DNA of 47,931 nucleotides. Source: Vreelandella maris (GTDB taxonomy: Bacteria; Pseudomonadota; Gammaproteobacteria; Pseudomonadales; Halomonadaceae). The translations under genes were made by a program, and so were the position numbers. The notes beneath the pieces are model-generated. The model saw nothing but the letters and a program-made list of their open reading frames with translations, had not been told where the DNA came from and did no database searches. Below are positions 14,430 through 23,681 of this stretch, piece by piece. Positions within the stretch are counted from its first letter, which is position 1. The number at the start of each line of letters is the position of its first letter. The stretch spans positions 1-47,931 of the forward strand of contig NZ_JABWCV010000029.1 of the NCBI RefSeq assembly GCF_013371085.1. Direction: 5' to 3'.

Positions 14430-15475
14430 AGTGCAGCTTTATCGCTAACACCGGCATCGGTGAACGTAGCCATTTCCCCCATCATCGCTGTGGCCGCCTG
14501 CAGCAAGGGGTACGCTAGCGCCGCGCCGCTGCCCTCGCCTAGCCGCATGCCCATATCCAGCAGCGGCTTGGCGTCTAGTGCACGTAACGCAACATCGTGC
14601 CCCGGCTCTTGGGAACGATGGCCAAAAATCAAATAGCCGCGCACTGCGGGACACATCCGGCAGGCGGTGAGTGCGGCGACGGTGGCGATGAAGCCATCCA
14701 CAATCGCAGGCAACCGATGCGCTGCTGCAGCTAAATACGCGCCGGTCATGGCGGCGATCTCCAGCCCGCCCAGCTTGGTCAACACTTCTAAGGGTGCCTG
14801 TGAATCAGCATTGCGCGCCGCGATGGCACGCTCAATGACGGCCACTTTAAGGGTTAGCTGCTGTGGGTCAATGCCCGTGCCAGCGCCCACTAGGCTTGCC
14901 ACCGGCTCGCCGGTTAACACTGCTAACATGGCGCTGCTGGCGGTGGTGTTGGCAATACCCATCTCCCCGACTATAAGGCACTTTGCCCCCGCCTTTATTG
15001 CCCGCTCTACCGCCACCACGCCTGCATTAATGGCCTCTGCTGCCTGCTCAGGCTGCATCGCATCTTCTATCGCCATGTTGGCGGTACCGCGGGATACCTT
15101 GGCATTCACCACACCAGCTGCCGTGATATCGCTCGCCACGCCGACATCCACCACTTCAACACGCGCGCCAATCTGCCGGGCAAACACGTTAACCGCCGCG
15201 CCGCCCTGGGCAAAGTTAGCCACCATCTGAGCAGTCACCGCTTGCGGAAAGGCTGAAACACCCTCCGCGGCAACGCCGTGATCGGCGGCAAACACAATAA
15301 CGGCCGGCGGTATTACGCTGGGCTTCAGTTCGCCAGTGATAGCGCTAAGCTGAATGGCTAATGTCTCTAGGGCACCTAAGCTGCCTGGCGGTTTGGTTAA
15401 CGTATCCAAGTAGCGACGCGCTTGCTCACCTGCATGAAAATTAACTGGCTGGATGTCGTCAAGAATCGCGTGCAT
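14426..15475 (-). CDS. cobT: Nicotinate-nucleotide--dimethylbenzimidazole phosphoribosyltransferase
   Basis: Activates the lower-ligand base to alpha-ribotide, using nicotinate mononucleotide. The ATG at 15475 has GGAG 5 bases upstream, giving 349 residues; the frame extends nine codons further to a TTG at 15502 without a ribosome-binding site. Diagnostic segments are LTKPPGSLGALE (27-38), FAADHGVAAEGVSAFP (62-77), GEMGIANTT (170-178), the SQEPGH motif (288-293) and the catalytic Glu314 in RLGEGSGAAL. It is the first gene of the minus-strand assembly operon. I found no B12 box in its 280-base upstream region, so this operon appears not to share the riboswitch seen at btuB. Confidence 0.95.
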   Translation of the reverse strand: MHAILDDIQPVNFHAGEQARRYLDTLTKPPGSLGALETLAIQLSAITGELKPSVIPPAVIVFAADHGVAAEGVSAFPQAVTAQMVANFAQGGAAVNVFARQIGARVEVVDVGVASDITAAGVVNAKVSRGTANMAIEDAMQPEQAAEAINAGVVAVERAIKAGAKCLIVGEMGIANTTASSAMLAVLTGEPVASLVGAGTGIDPQQLTLKVAVIERAIAARNADSQAPLEVLTKLGGLEIAAMTGAYLAAAAHRLPAIVDGFIATVAALTACRMCPAVRGYLIFGHRSQEPGHDVALRALDAKPLLDMGMRLGEGSGAALAYPLLQAATAMMGEMATFTDAGVSDKAAL

Positions 15476-15648
15476 GCAGGCTCCGGCTTGGTGAGTAGAC
15501 AAGAAATATTAAACGTAGCGCGCAAAAGGGTAGCAAAAGCCTGAGTGCTATACTTGCTATTTCACTGGTGGCTCTACCAAGCTGTTGGGGTTCTTTGGAT
15601 TCATCCGCGCATTTGCGGGAAAAATTCGACGCCCCATATTCGGGTAAT

Positions 15649-15668
15649 AAAACTACAATTGTGGTTTT
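15649..15668. promoter_or_regulatory. Near-perfect 20-bp palindrome upstream of edd
   Basis: AAAAC-T-ACAATTGT-G-GTTTT reads as an inverted repeat with a single mismatched pair. It lies between cobT and edd, about 35 bases before the HexR-like box, and is a plausible operator for one of the two divergent genes. The cognate regulator is unknown; a half-site resembling the TTGT...ACAA form reported for Pseudomonas HexR is possible. Confidence 0.4.
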
Positions 15669-15704
15669 TATTGCCGTAAAGTCTCTTATATCGACACTAA
15701 AAAA

Positions 15705-15719
15705 TGTAAAATAACTACA
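15705..15719 (+). promoter_or_regulatory. HexR-like operator upstream of edd
   Basis: TGTAAAATAACTACA; its reverse complement, TGTAGTTATTTTACA, matches the motif TGTAGT-WWWW-TTACA found also before zwf, pgi and gap/mgsA. It ends 36 bases before the edd ATG, where a repressor could block transcription of edd-glk. Confidence 0.65.
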
Positions 15720-15755
15720 TGTGTTACACACCGTCTTTATCATGCAGAGGTCCCT

Positions 15756-17648
15756 ATGCCGAGCTCAACACCTGCCACTCTAAACCCCACCGTTGCTGAG
15801 GTTACCCAGCGCATCCGTGAGCGCTCCAAGCACCGGCGTGCTCTCTATGAATCTCATATGGCTGACCAGCATAAGCAAGGCGTACATCGCGGTGAGCTCT
15901 CCTGCGGTAACCTCGCGCACGGTTTTGCAGGTTGCGACGTGCCTACCGATAAGGGCCGACTAAAGTTAACCAATAGTGCCAACTTGGGCATCATATCCTC
16001 CTATAACGATATGCTTTCAGCCCACCGACCATTTGAAGACTACCCTGCCGCTATTAAAGAAGCCGCACGCGGCATGGGCTCAACCGCTCAATTTGCCGGT
16101 GGTGTGCCCGCCATGTGCGACGGTGTTACCCAAGGTCAACCGGGCATGGAGCTATCGCTTTTCTCCCGTGATGTGATCGCCATGGCAACCGCGGTTGCGC
16201 TTTCCCATAATATGTTTGATGCAGCGCTGTATTTAGGTATCTGCGATAAAATCGTGCCAGGTCTCTTTATTGGTGCCGCACGCTTTGGCCACCTACCCGC
16301 CATTTTTGTCCCCGGCGGCCCCATGACAACAGGCCTGCCTAACGATGAGAAGGCTAGAGTCCGTCAGCTTTATGCAGAAGGCAAAGTAGGTCGCGATGAG
16401 CTTTTAGAGGCCGAATCACAGTCGTATCACAGCCCTGGCACCTGCACCTTCTACGGCACTGCCAACTCCAACCAGCTGATGATGGAGATGATGGGGCTAC
16501 ACCTGCCCGGCGCCTCTTTTGTTAACCCAGGTACTCCGCTGCGCGAAGCACTTACCCGTTACGCCACTGAACAAGCGATTCGCAATACCGAACAAAGCGG
16601 CAACTACCGTCCGTTCTACAAGCAGATTGACGAACGTGCGATCGTTAACGCTATCGTAGGTTTGCTTGCTTCCGGTGGTTCTACCAACCATACCCTGCAC
16701 TTGGTTGCCATGGCGGCGGCGGCGGGCATTACCATTAACTGGGACGACTTCACGGACCTCTCAGCCGTCGTACCCAGCATGACCCGCATCTACCCCAATG
16801 GCCAAGCGGATGTTAACCACTTCCAAGCTGCTGGCGGCATGAGCCTGCTGATTCGTGAGCTACTCGAGGCTGGGCTTATCCACGGGGATATTCCCACTGT
16901 CTTTGGCACCGATATGATGGCCTACACTCAGGAGCCTTTCCTTGAAGAGGGTAAGCTTACCTGGAGAGAAGGACCGGCCACGAGCCATGACACTGACGTC
17001 CTGCGCCCGGTTAGCAATCCCTTCTCGCCCACCGGCGGGCTTACCGTGCTTGACGGCAACCTGGGCCGCGGCGTGATTAAAATCTCGGCAGTAAAACAGG
17101 ACCATCGCGTCATTGAAGCACCGGTACAGCTGTTTGATGATCAAAATCAGGTAAAAGCGGCGTTTGAATCCGGCCAGCTTGATCGTGATGTGATTGTGGT
17201 GGTGCGCTTTCAGGGCCCCAAAGCCAACGGCATGCCTGAACTACACAAGCTCACCCCGTTCTTGGGTGTGCTTCAAGACCGCGGCTATAAAGTTGCCCTG
17301 GTTACGGACGGACGTATGTCTGGGGCGTCGGGCAAGGTTCCGGCCGCTATCCACGTAACGCCAGAGGCCGTTGACCGTGGGCCGCTCTCGAAACTTAAGG
17401 ATGGCGATATCGTCCGCCTGGATGCCGATAGCGGAGAGCTAAACGTATTAATAGACGCCGCAAAATTCAATGCCCGTCCATGCGCCGAAGCCAATCTGGA
17501 ACACAACCACTTTGGCATGGGCCGTGAGCTCTTTGGCGGCTTCCGCCACCTGGCCACCAAGGCCGAAGAGGGAGCGGGCGTATTTGGTGGTTTCGAGGCA
17601 GAAGTACTAGCGCGGGAGCTGGAAAAAATCGAACAGGAGGACCAATGA
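15756..17648 (+). CDS. edd: 6-phosphogluconate dehydratase
   Basis: Dehydrates 6-phosphogluconate to KDPG, the first committed step of the Entner-Doudoroff pathway. This 630-residue IlvD/Edd-family protein carries the Cys residues expected for the iron-sulfur cluster: Cys121 in PAMCDG, Cys163 in GICDK and Cys230 in [10 protein letters not shown]. The family signatures CDKIVPG (163-169) and the C-terminal [18 protein letters not shown] are intact. The ATG has AGAGG five bases upstream. Its stop overlaps the glk start (ATGA). A HexR-like operator lies just upstream. Confidence 0.96.
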   Translation: MPSSTPATLNPTVAEVTQRIRERSKHRRALYESHMADQHKQGVHRGELSCGNLAHGFAGCDVPTDKGRLKLTNSANLGIISSYNDMLSAHRPFEDYPAAIKEAARGMGSTAQFAGGVPAMCDGVTQGQPGMELSLFSRDVIAMATAVALSHNMFDAALYLGICDKIVPGLFIGAARFGHLPAIFVPGGPMTTGLPNDEKARVRQLYAEGKVGRDELLEAESQSYHSPGTCTFYGTANSNQLMMEMMGLHLPGASFVNPGTPLREALTRYATEQAIRNTEQSGNYRPFYKQIDERAIVNAIVGLLASGGSTNHTLHLVAMAAAAGITINWDDFTDLSAVVPSMTRIYPNGQADVNHFQAAGGMSLLIRELLEAGLIHGDIPTVFGTDMMAYTQEPFLEEGKLTWREGPATSHDTDVLRPVSNPFSPTGGLTVLDGNLGRGVIKISAVKQDHRVIEAPVQLFDDQNQVKAAFESGQLDRDVIVVVRFQGPKANGMPELHKLTPFLGVLQDRGYKVALVTDGRMSGASGKVPAAIHVTPEAVDRGPLSKLKDGDIVRLDADSGELNVLIDAAKFNARPCAEANLEHNHFGMGRELFGGFRHLATKAEEGAGVFGGFEAEVLARELEKIEQEDQ

Positions 17649-18613
17649 GCCGACCGGCCCTCATTGGCGACATAGGTGGCACCAATGCACGCTTGGCGTT
17701 AGTCACGCCAGGCGAGATCACGCCGCACGATATTGTGAATCTTCCCTGCGCTGACTACCCCGGCGTTATTGAAGCGGTGCAGGATTATTTACAGCGTGTC
17801 GGTGCTACCGGCGATAAAGCGCCTCAAGAAGCGTGCTTAGCCTTTGCTTGCCCCGTTCACGCTGAGCGGGTCAAGATGACCAATAACCACTGGGAATTTT
17901 TAAAAAGCGAGGTTCAGCAAGCGCTGAACCTCGCTGTTTTTAAAGTCATTAACGACTTCACCGCCCAGGCGCTGGGTGTGCCTCATGTCGCTGCCAGTGA
18001 ATTGGTCGAAGTCCAGCCAGGCAAGTCACAAGCGCACGCCACACGCCTTGTCATCGGGCCTGGCACAGGGCTAGGCGTTGCCGGGGTATTCCCCGGCCAG
18101 CGCGCCTGGATTCCACTGCCTACTGAAGGCGGCCATGTTACCTTCGCGCCCACGGATGATACCGAGCGAGCGATTGTGGATGTGTTTAAACAGCGTCGTC
18201 CACGAATCAGTGTAGAGCGGGTCTTATGCGGCCAGGGTTTGTTAGAACTTTATCAAGCCTACTGCACGTTTGAAGGTGCTGAACCACGCTTAGCTAGCCC
18301 GGCGGATGTCACAAAAGCAGCTAATGAAGGCGATAGCCTCGCCACTACCGCCCTGCTGCGTTTTCTAAAAATTCTGGGCGATGTATGCGGCGACGCCACC
18401 TTGACCATGGGCGCGAGGGGCGGTGTTTATCTGTGCGGGGGCATACTGCCGCGCCTGCTCAATTGGTTACCCAAAAGCGAACTGCGCGCCGCTTTTGTCA
18501 ATAAAGGACGCATGGGAGCTTATAACGCAGACATCCCCATCTGGGTGGTCGCCGCCCCCTGGACAGGCTTGTTAGGCGCCGCTGAGGCACTGCATAACGA
18601 AGAGGTTTTTTAA
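17645..18613 (+). CDS. glk: Glucokinase
   Basis: Phosphorylates glucose with ATP, feeding the Entner-Doudoroff enzymes encoded nearby. The 322-residue bacterial-type glucokinase has the phosphate loop DIGGTNAR (9-16), the catalytic Asp104 in INDFTA, GPGTGLG (138-144) and EGGH (161-164). It is translationally coupled to edd (ATGA). A perfect 13-bp hairpin followed by five T lies inside the gene at codons 88-98; the protein sequence across it aligns normally with other glucokinases, so it is not an insertion that breaks the frame (see findings). Confidence 0.95.
   Translation: MSRPALIGDIGGTNARLALVTPGEITPHDIVNLPCADYPGVIEAVQDYLQRVGATGDKAPQEACLAFACPVHAERVKMTNNHWEFLKSEVQQALNLAVFKVINDFTAQALGVPHVAASELVEVQPGKSQAHATRLVIGPGTGLGVAGVFPGQRAWIPLPTEGGHVTFAPTDDTERAIVDVFKQRRPRISVERVLCGQGLLELYQAYCTFEGAEPRLASPADVTKAANEGDSLATTALLRFLKILGDVCGDATLTMGARGGVYLCGGILPRLLNWLPKSELRAAFVNKGRMGAYNADIPIWVVAAPWTGLLGAAEALHNEEVF
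17906..17941 (+). terminator. Intrinsic-terminator-like hairpin inside glk
   Basis: AGCGAGGTTCAGC (17906-17918) and GCTGAACCTCGCT (17923-17935) form a perfect 13-bp stem with loop AAGC. One G and five T follow (17937-17941). By form this is a Rho-independent terminator, yet it lies about 270 bases into the glk coding region and encodes normal-looking residues. Ribosomes on the coupled edd-glk message would normally melt it; uncoupled transcription could stop here. Confidence 0.55.
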
Positions 18614-18668
18614 TACCATTTCTAGCACCTCTAACAACACTCCTAACAACACCAATACGGAACCTGCT

Positions 18669-19538
18669 ATGCCCGCCGCCTTTTTTGATGTGCCGTTTTT
18701 ACTCGGCATGATGCGCCTGCACGAAGCACCCGCCATGCACGAACCTGAGCGATTAGCAGAATGGATTGAAGCGCGCCTGGAACAAGGCCTTAACTGGTTT
18801 GACCATGCAGACATTTACGGCAGCGGCCAAGGGGAGACGCTTTTTGGCGCCGCGCTACGGGCGCGCCCTGCCCTGGCTCAGCGGGTCAATGTCGTCACCA
18901 AAGCGAGCATCGCCAACGACAACCCCGCCCCTGGTTCGGGCAAGGTAAAGCACTACAACGCTAGCCCTGCTTATCTTAATAGCGCCATTGATGGCTCACT
19001 TGCGCGTTTGAATGTCGAACGTCTCGATCACTTCCTAATTCACCGCCCCGATCTACTGATGAATACGGAAGCGACCGGCCGGGCGCTGGACGACGCCATT
19101 GACGCCGGCAAAATTGGCGCAGCAGGTGTTTCCAACCATTTGCCCAGCCAGTGGCGGCGCTTACAGGGCGCCATGCATCACCGCTTATCAGCTAACCAAA
19201 TCGAGCTCTCGATTGCCCACACAGCGCCACTGTTTGACGGCAGCTTTGATGATCTCTGTGCCGAAGGCCACGCGCCCATGGCATGGTCACCTTTGGCAGG
19301 TGGGCAGTTAATGCATGGCGCCGTTGGTGACTGTTTGGATAAGTGGGCAACAGAGCTTGATAGCACCCCTAGTGCTTTAGCGCTGGCATGGTTGCGCAGC
19401 CTCCCCAATTCACCGGTCCCGGTGATTGGCAGCGTTAAACCTGATCGAATCAGCGATATGCTCAAAGGCCCTGCTACGCTACCCCGGGAAGCGTGGTATG
19501 AATTGCTGGAAGCCGCCCGCGGCCACTGCGTGGCATAA
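18669..19538 (+). CDS. Aldo/keto reductase family oxidoreductase
   Basis: NADPH-type (alpha/beta)8-barrel oxidoreductase of 289 residues. The catalytic tetrad can be placed as Asp45 and Tyr50 in FDHADIYG, Lys78 in VVTKAS and His125 in FLIHRPD. The overall form resembles the E. coli YdhF subgroup, whose physiological substrate is not established. It lies 55 bases after glk and 65 before the sugar kinase, same strand, so it is probably in the edd operon. A sugar dehydrogenase role, for example oxidising galactose or fucose to a lactone for the nearby galactonate genes, is conceivable but not shown by the sequence. The ribosome-binding site is weak. Confidence 0.85.
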   Translation: MPAAFFDVPFLLGMMRLHEAPAMHEPERLAEWIEARLEQGLNWFDHADIYGSGQGETLFGAALRARPALAQRVNVVTKASIANDNPAPGSGKVKHYNASPAYLNSAIDGSLARLNVERLDHFLIHRPDLLMNTEATGRALDDAIDAGKIGAAGVSNHLPSQWRRLQGAMHHRLSANQIELSIAHTAPLFDGSFDDLCAEGHAPMAWSPLAGGQLMHGAVGDCLDKWATELDSTPSALALAWLRSLPNSPVPVIGSVKPDRISDMLKGPATLPREAWYELLEAARGHCVA

Positions 19539-19603
19539 GGCTATTTGTATAAAACGACGCGGTACAAAACAACTATTACGTTAATTACACTAAGGAGCCA
19601 CTG

Positions 19604-20554
19604 ATGACGCCAATCATCGCCTTTGGGGAAGCACTGGTGGATATGCTCTCCAGCCGTCTAGGGGCGGCAAAGGATGCACAGGAAACCTTTACGCCCTACG
19701 CCGGTGGTGCTCCCGCTAATGTGGCGGTCGCCTGCGCTCGTTTAGGCGTACCCAGCCAGTTTCTAGGCATGGTGGGCGACGATACGTTTGGGCACTTCAT
19801 CGTGCGCGAACTCAACAGTCACGGCGTCGACACCAGCGGCGTGGTATTTACCCAAGAAGCCCGCACAGCGCTGGCATTCGTTTCCCGGGATGAGGCGGGC
19901 GAACGCACTTTTGATTTTTATCGCCCACCCGCGGCTGATCTGCTTTATCGTCTTGAACACCTACCCCACGGTGTCTTTGAGAACCCCGCTATTTTACACC
20001 TGTGTAGCAACAGCCTGACCGACCCTGAGATTGCCGATGTCACCTTGGCAATGGCCACCATGGCCAAACGGGCAGGTTGCCTGGTCAGCGTAGACGCCAA
20101 CCTGCGTCACAATTTATGGCCCGAGGGCGAAGCGGATGCCAGCTTAGTCACGCAGTTACTAGACGGCGCTGAGCTGCTCAAACTCTCCCAGGAAGAGCTT
20201 GACTACTTACGTGCCGACCACCCTGCGGAGTCGTGGCTTTCAGAGCGGCTAGCGGCAGGGGTAAAAGTTATCTTAATCACCGACGGCCCCAACGATGTCT
20301 TACTCAAAGGCGTCGGTATCGACCAGCGCATCGCGCCACCCAAGGTTGAAGCAGTCGATACCACCGCAGGGGGCGACGCTTTCATTGGCGGACTGCTGGC
20401 GGAACTCTCGGCCCACGGCATTAATGAGAATTGGCACAACGATGCCGATTTTTTACGTCGCGCAGTGAATACCGCCTGCCGCTGCGGCGCCCATGCCGTT
20501 ACTCGCCCAGGCGCTTATGCCGCCTTGCCCACCCGGGCTGATATTGGCCTTTAA
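19604..20554 (+). CDS. PfkB-family sugar kinase, probable fructokinase
   Basis: Ribokinase-family kinase of 316 residues with an AAGGAG ribosome-binding site. The GG motif is at 34-35 in YAGGAPANVAVACARLG; the FYRPPAADLLY segment (106-115) is typical of fructokinases. The C-terminal anion-hole motif reads DTTAGGDAF (252-260) with the catalytic base Asp258; most relatives have DTTGAGD, so the Ala/Gly order is swapped. Likely substrate is D-fructose, giving fructose 6-phosphate for pgi. A KDG kinase is the main alternative. It is the last gene before a strong terminator. Confidence 0.85.
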   Translation: MTPIIAFGEALVDMLSSRLGAAKDAQETFTPYAGGAPANVAVACARLGVPSQFLGMVGDDTFGHFIVRELNSHGVDTSGVVFTQEARTALAFVSRDEAGERTFDFYRPPAADLLYRLEHLPHGVFENPAILHLCSNSLTDPEIADVTLAMATMAKRAGCLVSVDANLRHNLWPEGEADASLVTQLLDGAELLKLSQEELDYLRADHPAESWLSERLAAGVKVILITDGPNDVLLKGVGIDQRIAPPKVEAVDTTAGGDAFIGGLLAELSAHGINENWHNDADFLRRAVNTACRCGAHAVTRPGAYAALPTRADIGL

Positions 20555-20577
20555 CTAGCCAAACGAAACTCCCAACG

Positions 20578-20610
20578 TGGCGCGCCTTTCACCCAGGCGC
20601 GCCATTTTTT
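20578..20610 (+). terminator. Rho-independent terminator of the edd-glk-AKR-kinase operon
   Basis: TGGCGCGCC (20578-20586) pairs perfectly with GGCGCGCCA (20596-20604) across a 9-base loop; six T follow directly (20605-20610). It lies 24 bases past the kinase stop codon. Confidence 0.92.
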
Positions 20611-20691
20611 AGGCGCGTTTTTTGAAGCCCTATCACAAACTCATAAGTGCGTTTTCAACTTGGACTTATGTCTACCTATGCCAGCTTGTTA

Positions 20692-20706
20692 AAATGTCAG
20701 ACATTT
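20692..20706. promoter_or_regulatory. Operator (probable DgoR site) upstream of the galactonate genes
   Basis: AAATGTC-A-GACATTT is a perfect 15-bp palindrome of 7-1-7 form, as expected for a FadR/GntR dimer. It ends 44 bases before the regulator ATG and abuts a TAAAAT that could be the -10 element. The same core, with 16 consecutive bases identical (TTAAAATGTCAGACAT), lies in front of the SSS symporter gene at 26991. Confidence 0.75.
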
Positions 20707-20750
20707 AATAGACTGACAACAAAATAGCCCTCTGAGTGACGAGACACGCC

Positions 20751-21470
20751 ATGACGCTGGACGCTCTACCGCCCCACCAGGGGGGCGCTGAACAGTTAGC
20801 GCGCCTACTCGCCCAGGCGCTGCTGACAGGCCATTGGCAGCCGGGTGATACCTTCCCCCGCGAGCTTGATATCGGTAAACACTTTGCGGTGAGCCGCAAT
20901 CAGGTACGCAATGCGCTGACCAGCCTCTCCGCGGCAGGGCTACTGGAACGTACGGCGGGTCGGGGCACGCTGGTGCGCGAAATGGGCGACTGGCACCTGC
21001 TCGACCCGCTGATGAGCGAGTGGATGACCGGCCTGGTCAATCTTGACCCTCAGCTGGTACGGGCTATTTACGCCTTTCGTTTTTCTGCCGAACCAGTAGT
21101 CGCCGGGCTCGCCGCCCAGGCCGCTGAAGCTGAAGACCTCGAACGCTTGGAGCGCGCCTTTGCGGGTATGGAAAACACCGCAGGCAGCGTTGATGCGCGC
21201 GATGAACATGCGGAATACGACGTTGCCTTTCACGATGCCACCTATCGCGCTAGTCACAATTTAGTCTGGCGACAAATGGGGCATTTACTGCGCCCATCCA
21301 TCATGGCGTTGATTCATGGCTCGCAACACCGTACTGACACTTTGGATGACAGCCTCGCCCGCCATCGCCAAGTACTTGACGCTATTCGCAATCGCGATGT
21401 CAGCGCTGCAGAAACCGCCGCCAGAGAAGTGCTGCGCCGCACGGCCATTGACCTTGGCATTGTTAGCTAA
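20751..21470 (+). CDS. dgoR: FadR-type GntR family transcriptional regulator of galactonate genes
   Basis: A 239-residue regulator: N-terminal winged helix (about residues 13-75) with FPRELDIGKHFAVSRNQVRN then LERTAGRGTLV; C-terminal helical ligand-binding FCD domain with metal-site histidines in AEYDVAFHDATYRAS and the later RHRQVLDAI. I choose the ATG at 20751; a GTG five codons earlier (20736) is possible, and neither has a strong ribosome-binding site. By position immediately before dgoD-dgoK-dgoA it is the DgoR counterpart, presumably releasing DNA on binding galactonate. A fitting operator lies upstream. Confidence 0.85.
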   Translation: MTLDALPPHQGGAEQLARLLAQALLTGHWQPGDTFPRELDIGKHFAVSRNQVRNALTSLSAAGLLERTAGRGTLVREMGDWHLLDPLMSEWMTGLVNLDPQLVRAIYAFRFSAEPVVAGLAAQAAEAEDLERLERAFAGMENTAGSVDARDEHAEYDVAFHDATYRASHNLVWRQMGHLLRPSIMALIHGSQHRTDTLDDSLARHRQVLDAIRNRDVSAAETAAREVLRRTAIDLGIVS

Positions 21471-21512
21471 CATTACTCACTAAATATTTCCTATCCAAAA
21501 GGATGACTGGAC

Positions 21513-22661
21513 ATGAAAATTACCAAACTCAAGACCTGGCAAGTTCCTCCGCGCTGGCTGTTTCTCAAAATCGAAACTGATGAAGGCTGCTACGGTTGGG
21601 GCGAGCCGGTGATTGAAGGCCGCGCCGCAACCGTTGAAGCCGCCGTGCACGAGCTTTCCGACTATTTGATCGGCCAGGACCCTCACCGCATAGAGCACTT
21701 GTGGAACATCATGTATCGCGCCGGATTCTACCGCGGTGGCCCTATTCTGATGAGCGCGATTGCCGGTATCGATCAGGCGCTATGGGACCTTAAAGGTCGC
21801 GATCTGGGTGTGCCTGTTCACCAACTGCTGGGCGGCGCCGTTCGTGACAAGATGCGCATGTATGCCTGGACCGGCGGCGATCGCCCGAGCGATGTGGGCG
21901 CTGGGGCCAAGGCCTTGGTCGAAAAAGGCTTTACCGCTTTCAAAATGAACGGCACGCCTGAACTGCAGATTGTCGACTCCCATCGCAAGATTGATGAAGC
22001 AGTGGCAAGAGTCGCGGAAGCGCGAAATGCCGTGGGCCCGGATATTGGCATTGGGATCGACTTTCATGGCCGCGTGCATCGGCCAATGGCCAAAGCACTG
22101 CTGCGCGAGCTGGAGCCTTTTCACCCGATGTTCGTGGAAGAGCCGGTCGCCCCGGAGCACTTGCCTTGCCTGAAGGATATTGCCGGTGGCCTGGGTTACC
22201 CGCTAGCCACCGGGGAACGGTTGCACACCCGCTTCCAGTTCCGTGACCTGCTGGCGGATGGCATGATCGACATTATTCAGCCCGACATTTCCCACTGCGG
22301 CGGTATCAGCGAAGGGCTCAAAATCGCTGCCCTGGCCTCGGCCTACGATGTCGCCCTGGCGCCCCATTGCCCGCTCGGCCCGTTAACGCTGGCCGCATCG
22401 CTACAGCTGGATGCAGTCAGCCACAACGCCTTTATCCAAGAGCAGAGCATGGGTATTCACTACAACCAGGGCAACGACGTGCTCGACTACTTGGTCGATA
22501 AATCGGCGCTCGCCATTGAAGACGGTTTCTGTGCCATTCCCCAAGGTCCAGGGCTTGGCGTTGAGATCAACGAAGAGTTCGTTGAGGAGCGCGCCAAAGT
22601 GGGGCACCGCTGGCGTAACCCGGTTTGGACGCATGAAGACGGTTCAATTGCGGAGTGGTAA
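21513..22661 (+). CDS. dgoD: D-galactonate dehydratase
   Basis: Enolase-superfamily enzyme converting D-galactonate to 2-dehydro-3-deoxygalactonate. The 382 residues align with E. coli DgoD without a shift at the active site: metal ligands Asp183, Glu209 and Glu235, and catalytic His185 (in DFHGRVH) and His285 (in APHCPLGPL). The N-terminus [20 protein letters not shown] is typical. AAGGATG precedes the ATG. It is followed by dgoK after three bases. Confidence 0.96.
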   Translation: MKITKLKTWQVPPRWLFLKIETDEGCYGWGEPVIEGRAATVEAAVHELSDYLIGQDPHRIEHLWNIMYRAGFYRGGPILMSAIAGIDQALWDLKGRDLGVPVHQLLGGAVRDKMRMYAWTGGDRPSDVGAGAKALVEKGFTAFKMNGTPELQIVDSHRKIDEAVARVAEARNAVGPDIGIGIDFHGRVHRPMAKALLRELEPFHPMFVEEPVAPEHLPCLKDIAGGLGYPLATGERLHTRFQFRDLLADGMIDIIQPDISHCGGISEGLKIAALASAYDVALAPHCPLGPLTLAASLQLDAVSHNAFIQEQSMGIHYNQGNDVLDYLVDKSALAIEDGFCAIPQGPGLGVEINEEFVEERAKVGHRWRNPVWTHEDGSIAEW

Positions 22662-22664
22662 GCC

Positions 22665-23651
22665 ATGGAATCAAGCGCAATGCGTGAAACGACTGAAATA
22701 GCACATCAGTTGGCCTGGATTGCCGTGGATTGGGGTTCTAGCAACCTACGCGCCTGGGGTCTAGATCAACACGACAAGGTAATTGCCCAAGCCAGCAGCG
22801 ATAAGGGCATGCTATCGCTTAAAGCCGATGAGTATGAAGCCGAGCTGCTACGGTTGGTGAGTGATTGGCTGCCCACGAATGCGCCTACAAAGGTGTTAGT
22901 GTGTGGCATGGCGGGCGCCCGCCAGGGCTGGTTGGAAGCCGCCTACCTGCCGGTTCCAACGCGACTAGACCAACTGAGCCAAGGCGCGGTGACGCCCGGG
23001 CTTGCAGGCAGCCAGCTGCACATTTATCTGCTGCCTGGCTTAAGCCAAACCCACAGCGCGACGGCCCACTTTGACGTGATGCGCGGCGAAGAGACCCAGC
23101 TGGCGGGTCTGGTCGCCGATACGCCTGACTTTTCAGGCCTCGCTTGTCTGCCCGGCACGCACGCCAAATGGGCTACCCTGGAAGCAGGCGCCGTCACTCA
23201 GTTCACTACCTATCTGACCGGTGAGCTTTATAAGCTCCTGGCACGCCAATCGGTTTTGCAGCACTCCATCGGCAGTGATGACTTGAATGATGCGGCCTGT
23301 CGTGACGCCTTTGTGACAGCGGTCAGCGAAAGCTATGAAGCGCCCGAAACCTTTAGCAGCCGCCTGTTCGGCGTGCGTGCGCAAGATTTACTCGATGGAC
23401 GACTACCTACCGGCAAAATGCGAGGGGCCGTACTGGCGGCCAGGCTCTCCGGGCTCGCTATCGGCCTTGAACTCGCTGGCGCCTGCCGTGAGCCGTCAAG
23501 CCAAGCGCCAATCACGCTAATCGGTAACCAAGCCCTTTGTCAGCGCTATACGTTAGCCCTCAATGCAATCGGTTTTCAGACACGGCATGTGGATGGCGAT
23601 GAGGCCGTGCTAGCAGGCCTTCGGCTTGCTCATCATGCATTGAAGGCTTAA
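22665..23651 (+). CDS. dgoK: 2-dehydro-3-deoxygalactonokinase
   Basis: Phosphorylates 2-dehydro-3-deoxygalactonate to KDPGal. The 328-residue protein has the actin-fold phosphate loop DWGSSNLRAW (22-31), then VCGMAGARQGWLEAAYLPVP, MRGEETQLAGL and LPGTHAKWATLE, all typical of DgoK. The first ATG (22665) lies three bases after dgoD; an ATG five codons later would give MRETTE and cannot be excluded. It works between DgoD and DgoA in a straight three-step route. Confidence 0.93.
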   Translation: MESSAMRETTEIAHQLAWIAVDWGSSNLRAWGLDQHDKVIAQASSDKGMLSLKADEYEAELLRLVSDWLPTNAPTKVLVCGMAGARQGWLEAAYLPVPTRLDQLSQGAVTPGLAGSQLHIYLLPGLSQTHSATAHFDVMRGEETQLAGLVADTPDFSGLACLPGTHAKWATLEAGAVTQFTTYLTGELYKLLARQSVLQHSIGSDDLNDAACRDAFVTAVSESYEAPETFSSRLFGVRAQDLLDGRLPTGKMRGAVLAARLSGLAIGLELAGACREPSSQAPITLIGNQALCQRYTLALNAIGFQTRHVDGDEAVLAGLRLAHHALKA

Positions 23652-23681
23652 TGCTGCTCACTATTAACGGAGAAATTACCC

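Noticed and set aside
15459..15743. 94-codon minus-strand frame upstream of cobT
   Set aside because: It overlaps the cobT start, crosses the edd control region with its palindromes and has an unlikely composition.
15476..15755. Possible second cobalamin riboswitch before cobT
   Set aside because: I looked for the B12 box and the GGGAA..GGTG core on the minus strand and found neither.
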